The notes under the pieces: model-generated
Databases searched by the model: none
Told to the model about the DNA's origin: nothing
Seen by the model: only the letters and a program-made list of their open reading frames with translations
Program-made: the position numbers and the translations under genes
Assembly: GCA_008477525.1 (NCBI GenBank)
Contig: SPDT01000010.1
Coordinates: 186,001-250,000, forward strand
Reading direction: 5' to 3'
Origin: Hypomyces perniciosus
Lineage: Eukaryota; Ascomycota; Sordariomycetes; Hypocreales; Hypocreaceae
Length of the DNA stretch: 64,000 bases
In this document: positions 12,452 to 23,469 of the stretch, one piece after another
Position numbering within the stretch: the stretch's first letter is position 1
Layout: the number at the start of each line of letters is the position of its first letter

Positions 12452-13454
12452 AAATGAGCATATAGGATAGAAGAAAAACCCGGTAGAGTGATGACTTTGT
12501 CTGGTTTGACCAACATCACTCAATAGGTGTATGTAATACAAGAACCGCCCTCGAGTTTTGTCTCTTTTTGTTCAATTCTTGTCTCTCCGTCCACACAACC
12601 TGCGGGCGGTCCCCTTTTTTCTGAGTCCAATTACAGTTTTGTCGCCATGTCTTTCTTTGGTTTATCTCATCTGATGTCCAGAATACCCCAGAATTACCTA
12701 GTATACAGGTAGAAGCAAGAGACCGAGGAGGGATCACGTATTTCTTGTGGTTAGCACAAATGCGAAAATGAGTTGTCTCCAATATCCATCCACATTTGAG
12801 ACTGCTTGAACTGGTATGAAAGATTCATGGTAGAGATTCGGGGGGGACCCTTGCATGATTGTGTCACGCAGCCATTTTCATCTACATGGATAAGTTGAGA
12901 TGAAACACCCCTGAGGCGCACCAAAAGGCGTTATATCCTGTAGGAACTCGTGAAACAACGTCACGGCTCTTCATCTCTCCGGTATGACATATGCCTTGCA
13001 GAACTTCATCCTTCTCTTTCATTATTCCTCCTAAGCCACAAAGGTTTCATGTCACGATAGCTTCATTCTGCAAATATCTTAAACTGCTATTTAAGCTCGT
13101 CTGCATATCACCCGGCTTTCGCCTGGGCCTATATCTGTTACCACCTCACCTACTCCCCCCAACTTGCAACCAGCAGAGATACATACTCATCCGCATGAGT
13201 AGAGTAGCTTTTGAATACCCCCAAGGTTTCTTGTACATCCCCCATGGCCTCCAACCCGACTATTGACCAACTCCCCCAATGCTAGTATCCTCTGTTACCC
13301 ATCTACTTCATGACTGCTTTTTTCTTTTACCAAATGCCGTAGAGTCAGTGTGGTGTAAGATGGTATCCGAAAGAGCTATCCATAACATCATATGATTTTT
13401 TTTTAATTGCCCGTCTTCGTTAAATAGCGTCATGCTCGTCAATGGAATATCGTA
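12452..13454. other. Convergent 3' intergenic region
   Basis: About 1 kb lies between the Rds1-like gene and the MKT1 stop. It is CT-rich and AT-rich in patches, with a T-run near 13397-13404. I see no gene or clear regulatory element. Confidence 0.5.
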
Positions 13455-16252
13455 TCAAAACGGCCTGGCGTTAAGGTAATCCTGGGCCTTGGTCCAAGCC
13501 GTCTTCTCAGCTGCCGACAGCAGAGAAGAGTCTATTGTCTGCACGCCCTGGTTGAGCGCGTTGACAAAGTCGTAGCAAATCCGGAAGTCGTCCGTTAGTG
13601 CCTCTGCCAATGGCACGAACGTCTTGGGGAACTCCTCTAGTCGGGCGGCCCGCGCCTCTTTGCTGTCGCTAGGTTCATCCTCGTCAAAGAAGGTCCGAAT
13701 GGCGATACCCAGTCCAATATCCGGTTCCTGTGAGAAAGGTAATCTGGTCATTGTTAATTATGCGAGGAAACCTAAGCATATCGTGGTAAATGAAAAGAAG
13801 AGACAAACCTTTGGCTGATTTCCAGTTGATCGTTCCTCTCACGCTTGCACTGGCCGTACATAAACATAGATGCGACAATCGCCTCAATCAAGTCACGGTC
13901 AGCCTCGCGAACCGTTGTGGATAGGCCCCGGAAGCCCAGGAGGCTCTTGTTCAGAGGTCCAGTGTATCCATAGACCTGATGTCTCAGCTTCAACAGTGTG
14001 GCGCACTGACTGATTAGAATCAGGCTCGCCTTCTCTTCATCGGTGCCCCTACGAGGCATGCCAAGCACGCCCTCACGATGCTTTCCACCAAGAACTCCGA
14101 ATCTTATCAACTCAAAGGCCAGGAGGACAGCCTCGTCAACACCCGGCACTTCAGGGCGATTTTCCAGGGCTTCCTTGACGGCGAGCAGCGTTGTCGCCAG
14201 CGCATTGCCCCACTTGGTCAGCCTGTGAGAGTCATCCACATAGCCCCTGAGGTGGAGGAAACGCCAGATTGCAACCGACACCACCATCTCAGTGCTATCA
14301 ATGCCTCGGATGTGCTTCTCTCTGGAAATGGTCTTTTCTACAAAGTCTTGGTTGGCAAGAGCTAGCACTTCCAAGGAAACTGGGCCGGCAAAGTCTGCGG
14401 GGAAGAATTGGCGCAGGTCATGCTCCTTGACATCCCAAGTCCCTACCCTCTGTGAAGGAAGCGGCTGTACGGAGCGGTGATTGAGGGTATAGGAGAAGTT
14501 CGGATCAAACCAGACCTTCATTTTGATGTCCTTGTGTCCTATTCCCCGATGAACTCTGGGGATGATGAGACCAAGAGTCTGCTCTTTGATGGGAAGGATC
14601 TGGCTAGTAACCAGCTTCTTGTACTCATCCGAGGCTGTGCCGTCCAAAGTCGGCAGAATCAGGATCTGACCGTGCGTTATACCGTTCAAGATACGAGCCC
14701 CAATAAGTCCCGTGTTGAGGTAGTGGAACAGTTCTGCGGGTATCTGAAGACCGAGGTATTCGTGGTTGTCCTTTGTGAGACGCTCGAAATCATTCACCCG
14801 TACTTCACCACTCTCTGTGATGTAGATGAAGTGATGGACCGCCATTCGTGCCTTGCGATACTTGTCCAGCCAATTAGGATCCTGTGCTTGCAAGATGTCG
14901 TTGAAGGAGGCGCAGGCATTAGCTACAGCCTTGTCAGAGGTTCTCAGGATGTTGACGGCATCCATGATGGTGAAAGGGTTTGGATATATCGAAGTATCTT
15001 TTAGCGGCGGGAATGGTGGCAGGAACGAGGTGCCGGTCATGAGCAGGGCATCAATGAACATTGGTTCGCCGACACCGAGTGTTCGCATGACTCTCTTCTT
15101 GGAGACAGCCGCCACTGTCCTGGACTCCCAGTCAAAGTTTCGAATGACGGAGTCTTGAATAGGATACAAGAGCAGCTCTTGGGGACCCATAACGCCAGCA
15201 CACTGTTCCGAGTTGATCATCTCAAAGTAGGCGAGCTTCCCTCGTGTTAGCATTACCTATGTGGCGCTAAAAGGGGACAAGGAAGCCTATGCGCCACGAA
15301 CCTGTGCGCAAGCATTGTAAGGAGGCACCAGAAAATGCAACCCCCTCTGCTTGAGGATGCCCTGCAAGAGAGGGTAGAGGTTCTGAAGGCGGAATGCACC
15401 TAGGGATGATCCAATCAGCAGGAAGTTTGTCTATGCAGGGGCAAAACAGCGCACCTGGGTTGGCCCCAAAGGTGGTCACGGCTTGTTCGGCCTCGGTTTG
15501 CGAATACAAGGCCCAGGCCTCGTCCGTCTTTTGGTTCGCCGCCTGCCCACGCTTGAGAGCGATCTCATCCTGCCCAGTTATGGATTGGCCATCGAAGATG
15601 AAGAAAGGCACGATGCGATGCTTGTCCCACAGGTCAAGGTTCTCCTTAATGTGGGCCTGGATGCCTGTGAGGCCGCCGAGCGCAGGAAGGAGAGGCTCGT
15701 GAGCCGGAGTGGTATCGAGGAGAAGGCTCAGATAGTAGGTCGCATCGACGGCAATGGCGCAGTCCTCAAGCTCGGCAATGTCATAGGTGCTGCAATCGGG
15801 GTTAACGAGGGGCTCATGTGTATGATAGGAGAGGGGAGAGAGGGGCAGCGACATACGTTGCCTGGCCATTGATCCAGGAATCCTCGGCAAGGACTAAAGG
15901 AGGCGTCAGCATGCACATCGTAAGGTTGATATGGCCCATCTGGTGTAAGGCGGTCGGAGCGGTCGCACAAGGCGGCCTGACGAGGTGTTTAGCAAGTCTC
16001 GCTACTATGGCGCTCAAGCTGCCCACAGGCGGCCCACGGCGCCAATTGGGCTGACACGCAACCCCATGAAGCCTTCTTGACACACGCATGCCCGCTGCGA
16101 AGCTCTGGTAGAGCTGTTGGCGATGCTGCGTGAGGTCGCGCGACTCAGGCCGGACTTCCACATGTCCCGCGACGATGACACAACACCAGCAAGACCGCCC
16201 CGCCCAGCTCGGGAACAGCTATCCAAAAGCCAAGGAAACACTTACAAGGCAT
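13455..16252 (-). CDS. MKT1: Mkt1, XPG/PIN-like post-transcriptional regulator
   Basis: Mkt1 acts with Pbp1 on the mRNA of nuclear and mitochondrial factors in yeast. It has an XPG-type N-terminal nuclease-like fold followed by MKT1-specific domains. Six exons on the minus strand fit with continuous phase: 16252-16246, 15893-15857, 15789-15455, 15399-15302, 15235-13809 and 13743-13455, giving 730 aa. The first exon is only ATGCCTT, followed by a GTAAGT donor and a 352-base intron. Landmarks are EDCAIAVDATYYLSLLL near the N terminus, PFFIFDGQSITGQ, and LVPPYNACAQLAYFEMINSE across an exon junction. The donor of intron 4 is GTTCGT, weak but supported by a TGCTAACAC branch site. The exon chain was deduced by hand. 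Exons 3 and 5 are the firmest, exons 1 and 2 inferred. Confidence 0.87.
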
Positions 16253-17018
16253 CTTGACCAGCTCTCCGCAACTCGGGCGACTCTCGGTTCCTCGTTTGGA
16301 CGTTATGCGACTCGGTCGGCGGGGGTGAGCTGAATTCAGGACGAGGCCGCGTGCCTCCAACAACCAAAACCACAAAAAAGCAGCAGATTCGAAAGTGGGC
16401 TGGACTCGATGTGGTCGGCAGTTCAGACAGAGAGAGTCAGGGTTTCAAAAACAAGAGCTTAAGGAGCTGCTCCCCTCGTCCAAAGGCGCATCAAAGATGG
16501 GGCGAGTGGTCAGAACAAGAAGAAAAAAAGAACAGACGAGCCCTCAAGAGAGCGACTGCAGAGCTTGAAAAGGAACGCTTTCCGTGGGGTCGAGACGAAG
16601 CTGCCCTGCAACTGCACCAAAAGGATGATCGGCTTTTTGGAGGTAGGAAGTTTGCTGGCGTTTTCCAGGTCTGGCGTACGTACAGTGCGGTAGTTGCACA
16701 GTGGGCTCTGGAATAGGGAGTCTTGGTGGCTTCTTCTCCCATCAGGAGCCGCCCTGACGCTCCCTGCCGCCACGATTGTGGCTAGTGATACATCTCCATG
16801 TACATACTTGGCTGCTGAAGCCCGCCAAGCTCATGGAAACCGCCATATCTAAATAAAATCCCCTGTAATTGATTGATAGAGAAGTGGTGATAAGGTGCGG
16901 GGTGACATTAATACACGTCGCTCTTTGTCGACCTTTAAACCCTTTAAACAGACGTCAAGGAATTTGATTTATGACACACAAGGCTGCATAAAGTCTGTGT
17001 CACCTTGCATCAAACACC
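16253..17018. other. Divergent promoter region, MKT1 and dioxygenase
   Basis: This 766-base divergent spacer has a Lys/Arg-rich frame at 16351-16716 that starts at GTG and looks non-coding. TTTAAACCCTTTAAA-like sequence lies near 16934. I see no strong TATA box. Confidence 0.5.
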
Positions 17019-18298
17019 ATGGCTACGACACCAGATATCCCCATCATTGACCTCTCAGCAGACCAGAGCACTGTAGCACAGCAACTGGTCGATGCAGCTG
17101 AGGGGCTTGGCTTTATTTACATAAAGAATCTGGGTCAGGACATTTCGGTCGATGACATAGATGAAGCTTTCAGACTGGTGAGCTTACCAAATTGGGCATT
17201 TCCGTGGAGGCCATGGCTCACCAACTCCATAACCTCAGTCCAGGAAGCTTTTCGATGCCCCTCTCAAAGAAAAGCAGGCATGCACCATCCAGACTAATAA
17301 TCGCGGCTGGTCTGGGATGCACTCGGAGACATTAGATCCCAAGAACCAAAAGGTGAGCCTGGCAGGTCCCCTGATCTTGAATTATATACTAAGTTCTCAT
17401 ACACAGGTCGGTGACTTCAAGGAGTAAGTTACGCCTCATATCTGCAAGCACCCTTGATCCAATGAATTCTCATTCCATAACAGAGCCTTCAACTTTGGCG
17501 AATTTATCAATGGCAAGGCTCAACAACCTCTCCCACCTACCATCGCCCCCGATGAGCCTCAAATCAGCGCCTTTGCAGACTCGTGTCATAATCTCTGCCG
17601 GAAACTCCTCCACCTCCTAGGTGTTGGCCTCGGTGTAAGTCCACTTACTGTCCTCCCCTTCCATCATACATTCCCTCCTCTTCGTCTCTCATCCTTGACA
17701 GGTTGGTGATTTCTTCTCCTCAGCCCACAACACCGCCAAGGGCGAATCGAGCTCTATCCTTCGCTTCCTTCGCTACCCTCCAATCGACTCAACATCTCGT
17801 TCAGGAGATGACATCCGCGCCGGCGCCCACTCGGATTACGGTTCCATCACCTTGCTATTCCGGCTGAAAGGCCAGGCAGGCTTGGAGCTTCAAAAGAAAG
17901 ACGGTACTTGGGCTCCTGTCCCCGTTTGTCCACCTGGTTCAGAAAACGACCCTAGCCCGCCTATTCTGATCAACATTGGGGACTTGCTCTCTTACTGGAC
18001 CAACGGATTGTTCAGGAGTACTGTCCACAGAGTTGTCTTCCCATCCGAGGATGGCGCAAATAATGTGCATGGCGAAAGGAACGTTGGGCCGAGATACTCG
18101 ATCGCTTTCTTCTGCCATCCTGTGGGAAATGTGCCGCTGGATCCTGTGCCCAGCGACCGCGTGAGGAATTTCGTGCCATCTGAAAGCACGCCGAATGCGA
18201 ACCCGTATGCGGAGCGGAAGGTTGTGACAGCTCATGAGCATTTGCTCATGAGACTAAAGGCTAGCTACGGAACATTGTATGACGATAAAAAGTCATAA
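17019..18298 (+). CDS. 2-oxoglutarate/Fe(II)-dependent dioxygenase (isopenicillin N synthase-like)
   Basis: Five exons, 17019-17177, 17248-17352, 17407-17423, 17484-17634 and 17702-18298, encode 342 aa. Exon 3 is only 17 bases. The N-terminal DIOX_N-type segment begins PDIPIIDLSAD. The jelly-roll oxygenase core carries the iron triad H187-x-D189 (AHSDYGS) and H253 (STVHRVVFP), and R275 in RYS, the usual 2-oxoglutarate clamp. The substrate cannot be read from the sequence. Relatives include thymine/pyrimidine dioxygenase-like and secondary-metabolism enzymes. No biosynthetic partners stand next to it. Its stop lies 107 bases from the stop of the convergent DNA ligase gene. Confidence 0.85.
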
Positions 18299-18405
18299 TC
18301 ATTTAAAATTCCAATTCAGTTCACCATAGCACCATTTAATGCCTTCTTCTTGCAACGCCATGTGCTCTAGTTTATGGCCCATGACGCCTCAGTGGCTCCA
18401 AGCGC

Positions 18406-21400
18406 TCACAATAACCCGCAATACCACCGCCTCCAAGGGTCATGAAATCCATCATAATACTTCTTCGTGATACTTTCATCCTCCAAAATCGTTATATGCT
18501 TCAGAACTCTCCAATCGTAGACACTTATCCAATCCAATCTCTCTTCGGGAAGATCTTGACGGAGTTCTTTGATTCTGGACAGCAGCGCCTTCGTTTCTAC
18601 TTCCGCCTCCACCGTGTCGACAAACATGATTTTTTACGTCCCGGTTCCTCATCTTGAGTCGGCAGAGACCGCATATTATCTGTCTCCACCCATTTTTCAG
18701 CATCCGTGATGACGTTTGACAGCCCGTGTGCGCGAAACAAAGACCGTATCTCGGCCGAGTTTGGAAGGCTCGCGGGTAAAAGAATCATGCGGTTCGCCAG
18801 CTGACACTTAGGTCCGACGTATTCACATTGGTCCACCGCCTGTTCGGTCTCAATGGCTTGGGTTGCCTCTTCTTCGTCTTCTTCGGCATTGTTCGGTTCA
18901 ATTGGATCCGGGGAGGGCGGGACAGAAGATTCGTCATCACTGTCTGGTATGACAATAATCGTCTTTCCTTTAGACTGTGAAGAATGTCTCGCTTCTGATG
19001 AGATTTCCAGTGCCATTGTAGAACTCTTTGCCATCCTGGCACGGCTTGTAGAATGACCAGCTGTCTTTTCACTTGGCAGCTCCGCAGGTTCGACAAACGA
19101 TGCATTTGGTATTGGAGTTTGCTGTTGTGTGGAATTACCATCTCTATCCTCCAGGGGCTGGCGAACCTGTGACCAAGTCCTTGTAGGTGATGAGGGAAGT
19201 TGTCCATATTCAGCCGCGCGGCGTTTGCGAGATGGTGAGACCTCCGTCGAAGGGGGCACAGCACGTCTCTTCTCTCCGAAACCCGGGCTTTTCTGTTGAT
19301 CTGCCTCATCTGCAACAAAAGAGTTGGAGGGTGTAATCAATGATTGGGATCTTTCAGCCAGCCCCTGCAATTGTGAGGCCGATACTCTACGTTGCTGCAA
19401 ACTCCCGGAAGATTGCCCTTGGAAGCTAATAGTAAAGAGCTTTGACGGAGGCGGGCAACTAGCAGAGTTCTGAGTTAGCTGTCTTGGTGATGGCGTTGGC
19501 ATCGTCGTCGCAGTTAGCTGGGTGGCAGCATCAACACCCAGTCCCCTTGGATCAGCTCCTTCTAACTTGGCGATCCAAGCAAGGTTTTCCTGACTGTCTT
19601 CTAGTTCAGGAGCAGTGATACCTTCCTTTGCCATCTTTTGAAGCTCCTCAAAAGAGACTGTGTCAGAAAAGTCCCGATCGAAGTGAACTTTTGCGACTGA
19701 TGGGAATCGCAAGCTCCAAAAACCCGTGTTGCCTGCCTTGTCAAAACTGAAGCATCTCAGGTCAAAAACAGGGGGTTTTGTAAAAGCAATGGTCATGGGA
19801 GCGATCATGGGAGTATTTGTCTGGACTCCAGGTGCCATCTTGAGCTTAGTTCTGTCATTTTCGTCGATGGGCACCGGCATTGGGTTTCCATGGGAGATAA
19901 ATGTTTTGAGCATAATCTCATTGAGCTCCACAGCGTTCACAACAGTAAACTCTGGTATTGCATCCCATCGCTTGACCTCTTCCCTGTTGTCAAGACAGCC
20001 AACGTAGAAATGAGTCCATTTCAGATTTTCGATGTTATAGGACTTTGCTTTCGTGGATTAAACCCAGCCCCGACCACGGCGAAGTCCCCAACTTCTCCGA
20101 AATTACCGATGTATTCTTTCTTGAACTTTATAACGCGTCCGGAAAATGGCAGGTTATAGTTGGTGAAATTGAAGTAAGGCATGTCTGGCTTGAGCACCAA
20201 TCCCTCTTCCTTGTCAACAATAATCTTTGCAAAAGCCTTCCTCAATGCAGAAGCAGCCAAGGCGTGATTGGTGTCAATGATCTGCCTTGGCACAAGTTCG
20301 GCTTGGCCCTTGTCGCAATGAACTGTTTTCTCAAGCAGCTTAAACCTCTCAGAATGGCGGACATCCAGTAGAGATTGACCATCGATGAGCAACATATCAT
20401 AGTAAACTATCATTAGGTGTTCGTAAGGCCTCGGGCTGTCAAGGCATCAGTATGCAATCGGCCCCGTGAATTTACCCATCGAAACCTACGGTGAGTCCTG
20501 CTCAGTGTCCATGAAACGACCCCGGCGTGTTACATGCTTTCTGATATGATGGAAGGGGAGGATTTTACGTTCCTGGGTGAAGGATCAGCAATGGTTACCT
20601 TCCATGCTTAGAACGAGGGCTCACAAGATCGCTGTAAACAACTAACTCGCCTTCTAAAATGCACTCGGTGCGGATATTGGAGTCGGGCTTACCGATTCTC
20701 AATGAGTACATAATGATGCTGTGTCTGAGGTTAGTTTTGCATTCAGAGTATAGACCCTGTCCTTTGTGTCTTACCCAAGTAAACGATGTCTATCCTCGGT
20801 GCTGTCTTTCCCGCTCTTCGAAAAGATGCGAATACCCTGCCTTCCCTTGCTGACGTCTACATGGATCTGACAGTACTCTCCGTCTATTTTGGGTTCAACG
20901 CTCATGTGCCCTTGGCACATATCGAGACAATGCTTGATACTGCGGGCCTTGAACCATAGCTGTCTCCCGACTTTGACTGAAAGCTGTGGTTTGATAGTGG
21001 CCAAAACTTTTCGATCAGTGCACGGCGTGCGTGGGAGCATGGATCTTAGCTTCCCTTTGGCGTGCTGTAGGGTTTTGATCGCAGTGGCAAAGTCATCTTG
21101 AATCTTCAATACGAATGGCAAGATGTCATCACAGGAGCGATATATAAGGTGAGAGTCAAAGATGAGAGGCTGATAGTCTTTCAGTACCAGTCGCGTGAAC
21201 CACTTGGCTTCCCTTGCAGAGAACTGTCGGTAGATTGATTCCAGATCACTTCGGCCGCGCTGACTCATGGCCGCTTCAGACGTCCGAATGGATGGTGAGC
21301 TCCATTTTATCTTGGATGCAATATGATGCAGGATCTCGTCAACATCCTCTACGGTGACTTGGAGTCTCTCGGGACGCGCTGGGTTAGGCTCAAGGGTCAT

Positions 21401-21779
21401 CAGCCTTGATTCTTATAAAGGGCCGAGGTTCATTCGCACTTACAGTAACCGCAAGAATACGCTCTACGCAATCGGCAAGATCCAATCCAAGGCCCGGTAG
21501 TTTGTATGCTGCGAGTTCTTTTATACGTGATGCTCCAAGCATTAATGCACGACCAATGATATTTTCGAGACTAGGGGTCTGGATGCAATAGACTCGATCT
21601 GTCCTTTTCTCCGGGAGCAGGGTTGAGAGCAGAGCAGCAAGATTACTGTCTGGCGCATTGATACGAGTCCCATGTCGCGCGAACCAGGTAATGACAGCCT
21701 GTGTGTTTGGCTTGCGCGCAAGGCATAGCTCATGAGACTGTTCCAATAAGTCGCAAACTAGAGAAAAAGGAAGAGGCAT
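18406..21779 (-). CDS. ATP-dependent DNA ligase of a third, Lig4-related fungal type; two frameshifts as sequenced
   Basis: Exons on the minus strand are 21779-21444, 21388-20775, 20718-20625, 20572-20490 and 20435 onward. An in-frame ATG at 21797 is an alternative start. The N-terminal helical domain (LVCDLLEQSHELCLARKPN) resembles the DNA-ligase N domain. The nucleotidyl-transferase motif I reads EPKIDGEY, with the likely AMP-accepting Lys at about residue 279; Tyr stands where most ligases have Arg. Later motifs are CILEGELVVY, EGLVLKPDMPYFN and VIKFKKEY, then an OB-fold region ending LRFPSVAKVHFDRDF. A long disordered tail and a conserved-looking C-terminal segment follow. Near 20050 and near 18632 the frame moves by one base (minus-strand frame needs one extra base each time). 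Without these shifts the span would hold about 1050 codons. It lacks an obvious BRCT pair. Pseudogene, strain lesion or assembly indel cannot be told apart here. Confidence 0.75.
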
Positions 21780-23469
21780 CGCATCAGAGACTTTCAAATC
21801 ATCTCAGACTTAGCTTCCAATTTGTGAACACACAATTAAAGAGAGACATCCAAGGAGCGTCTGTGAGCACAATTATCAAGCAGGCAGTAAACACGATGAA
21901 AACCGAGTGAGTGACGAGGCTGCGAGGCAATTCATCAGCTGAGGATTTTAGGCAAGGCTGGACTGAGATGCCTGAGAATGAGAGCCATGTTCAACAAAAA
22001 GCGCGACAACAATGAGCTGCATTGGGGCGATCGCACTGCCCCACCAAGATAGGGCTAAAGTGGTGATTCAGGTTAGGTGGGTTGGGCACGTGGGGCAGGT
22101 AACGCGAGACTGTCGCGAGGTCACGTGTATCTCAAGGTCACATGAGCAAGGCGAACAAAATGTGGGGAGCTGTCACAGACAGCATTACGTATGGGCCAGC
22201 TTTTAATAGCAGTCAGAACAGAGCACAACAATATGATTTCAGGATCTTATGCGAAACCATGCGAAACCATGCAAAACACGATCACCCACGCCGTCGACTG
22301 GGTTGCCAATATTGTGGAAATTGGGTTAACCAAGCAACTTGTGATAAAAGGAGCAATGTCAATTAAACGGCCACTAGGCGCGGGGGACGTACCCACTGAA
22401 TTAGCGACCTGACGGCTCCACACGTGCCCAGACGAGCCCCTGAGAGCCGTGAGAACAAAGGGCGATCCACTGGAGAACCGCTGTTGTTTGGGCAGATTCG
22501 GGTTGCAGATGGCTGCTGGATGACTCGCACTGCCAAAGGGAGATGGAGCCCAACCACAATGTGTGCACCGACTTTTAGAGGCACGGCGACCCGGCAACTG
22601 GTGGATGACGCTGCAAACCAACTCCAACCGCTGCGAACCCCCTAATAATACTTTCTAGTACGATTGCTTCGTATGGCCAATTTTTAGAGGAGTCCGGGTG
22701 AGTTTGTCTAGACAAAACAAGGCCAACCGTTTATTACGAGAAGCCCCGGCTCCTATGGTCCACTCGCTCATCAACAACACGAAGTTGGGACAACAACAAC
22801 AACAAACTTCCATCGCTCTCCCTCAGCGAGAGTCCCTGAGACAGCCGTTCTCCAGGTCGGGCTTAGGCGGGCTCGAAGCGGTTTGCAGCTCAGACTTCAC
22901 AGGGTTCATCGACAAGCGCCCCCTCCATAAAAAGACGCTGGTTCACAAAAAGCATCGTCGTCACCGCTTCCCTTGTCCGTTGCAACTTGAAACGCCCGCC
23001 AGCTAAGATAGCATCGCCGGCTCTTGAGCCTTGCCACGCTGGTTTCTCACGCAATCGACAAACCCCCTGTCAAGTCGCCCCGACTGTTGTGCCTATTTGG
23101 AAAAGCGACCCCGGCGCCAAATCTCCTGGCCCGTCCAATAATTGCGCTGAAACGAACGCCCACAAAGCACTGTCCTCGGTCTCCGCCGCTAGTTATGAAC
23201 AGGGCCGCCTGGTTTCTCTCCTTATCTGCTGTCCCATGTACAGCCTTCTTCTGCGAATTTGCGCCGTCGACCGTAGCTCCCACATTCTTTTCGATGAATA
23301 TCATCACCTAACCGAGACTCACCACAGAGCGCTCTTTGTTCGAGCAGCCGTCGCCTTCGCCCGCTTGCGGCGCTGCAGAGCCACCCGTGCTCCAGTCACT
23401 CTTTTACACAAACGCCGTCAGGCTTACGGCTGCCACTCACTACACAAACACCTGTCGAGGCATCTGGAT
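21780..23469. other. Divergent region between the ligase and the DUF4048-type gene
   Basis: About 1.7 kb. The plus-strand frame of the downstream gene stays open from 22987 to its ATG at 23470 but has no good ATG near its beginning. I read it as a 5' leader. A direct repeat GCGAAACCAT(GC) occurs twice at about 22251-22270. No other element seen. Confidence 0.5.

Noticed and set aside
16351..16716. Lys/Arg-rich frame in the MKT1-dioxygenase spacer
   Set aside because: It begins at GTG in a divergent promoter region. Composition follows local A-rich sequence.
17019..18298. Possible beta-lactam-type cluster around the dioxygenase
   Set aside because: No peptide synthetase or acyltransferase nearby. 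The fold alone does not give the substrate.
20573..20624. A further frameshift in the ligase near 20600
   Set aside because: A 52-base intron with a GTGAGC donor and CCCAG acceptor joins the frames cleanly.
22987..23469. In-frame upstream extension of the DUF4048-type protein
   Set aside because: Open only by chance. No good early ATG, and the region is Cys/Arg/His-rich, unlike the rest of the protein.
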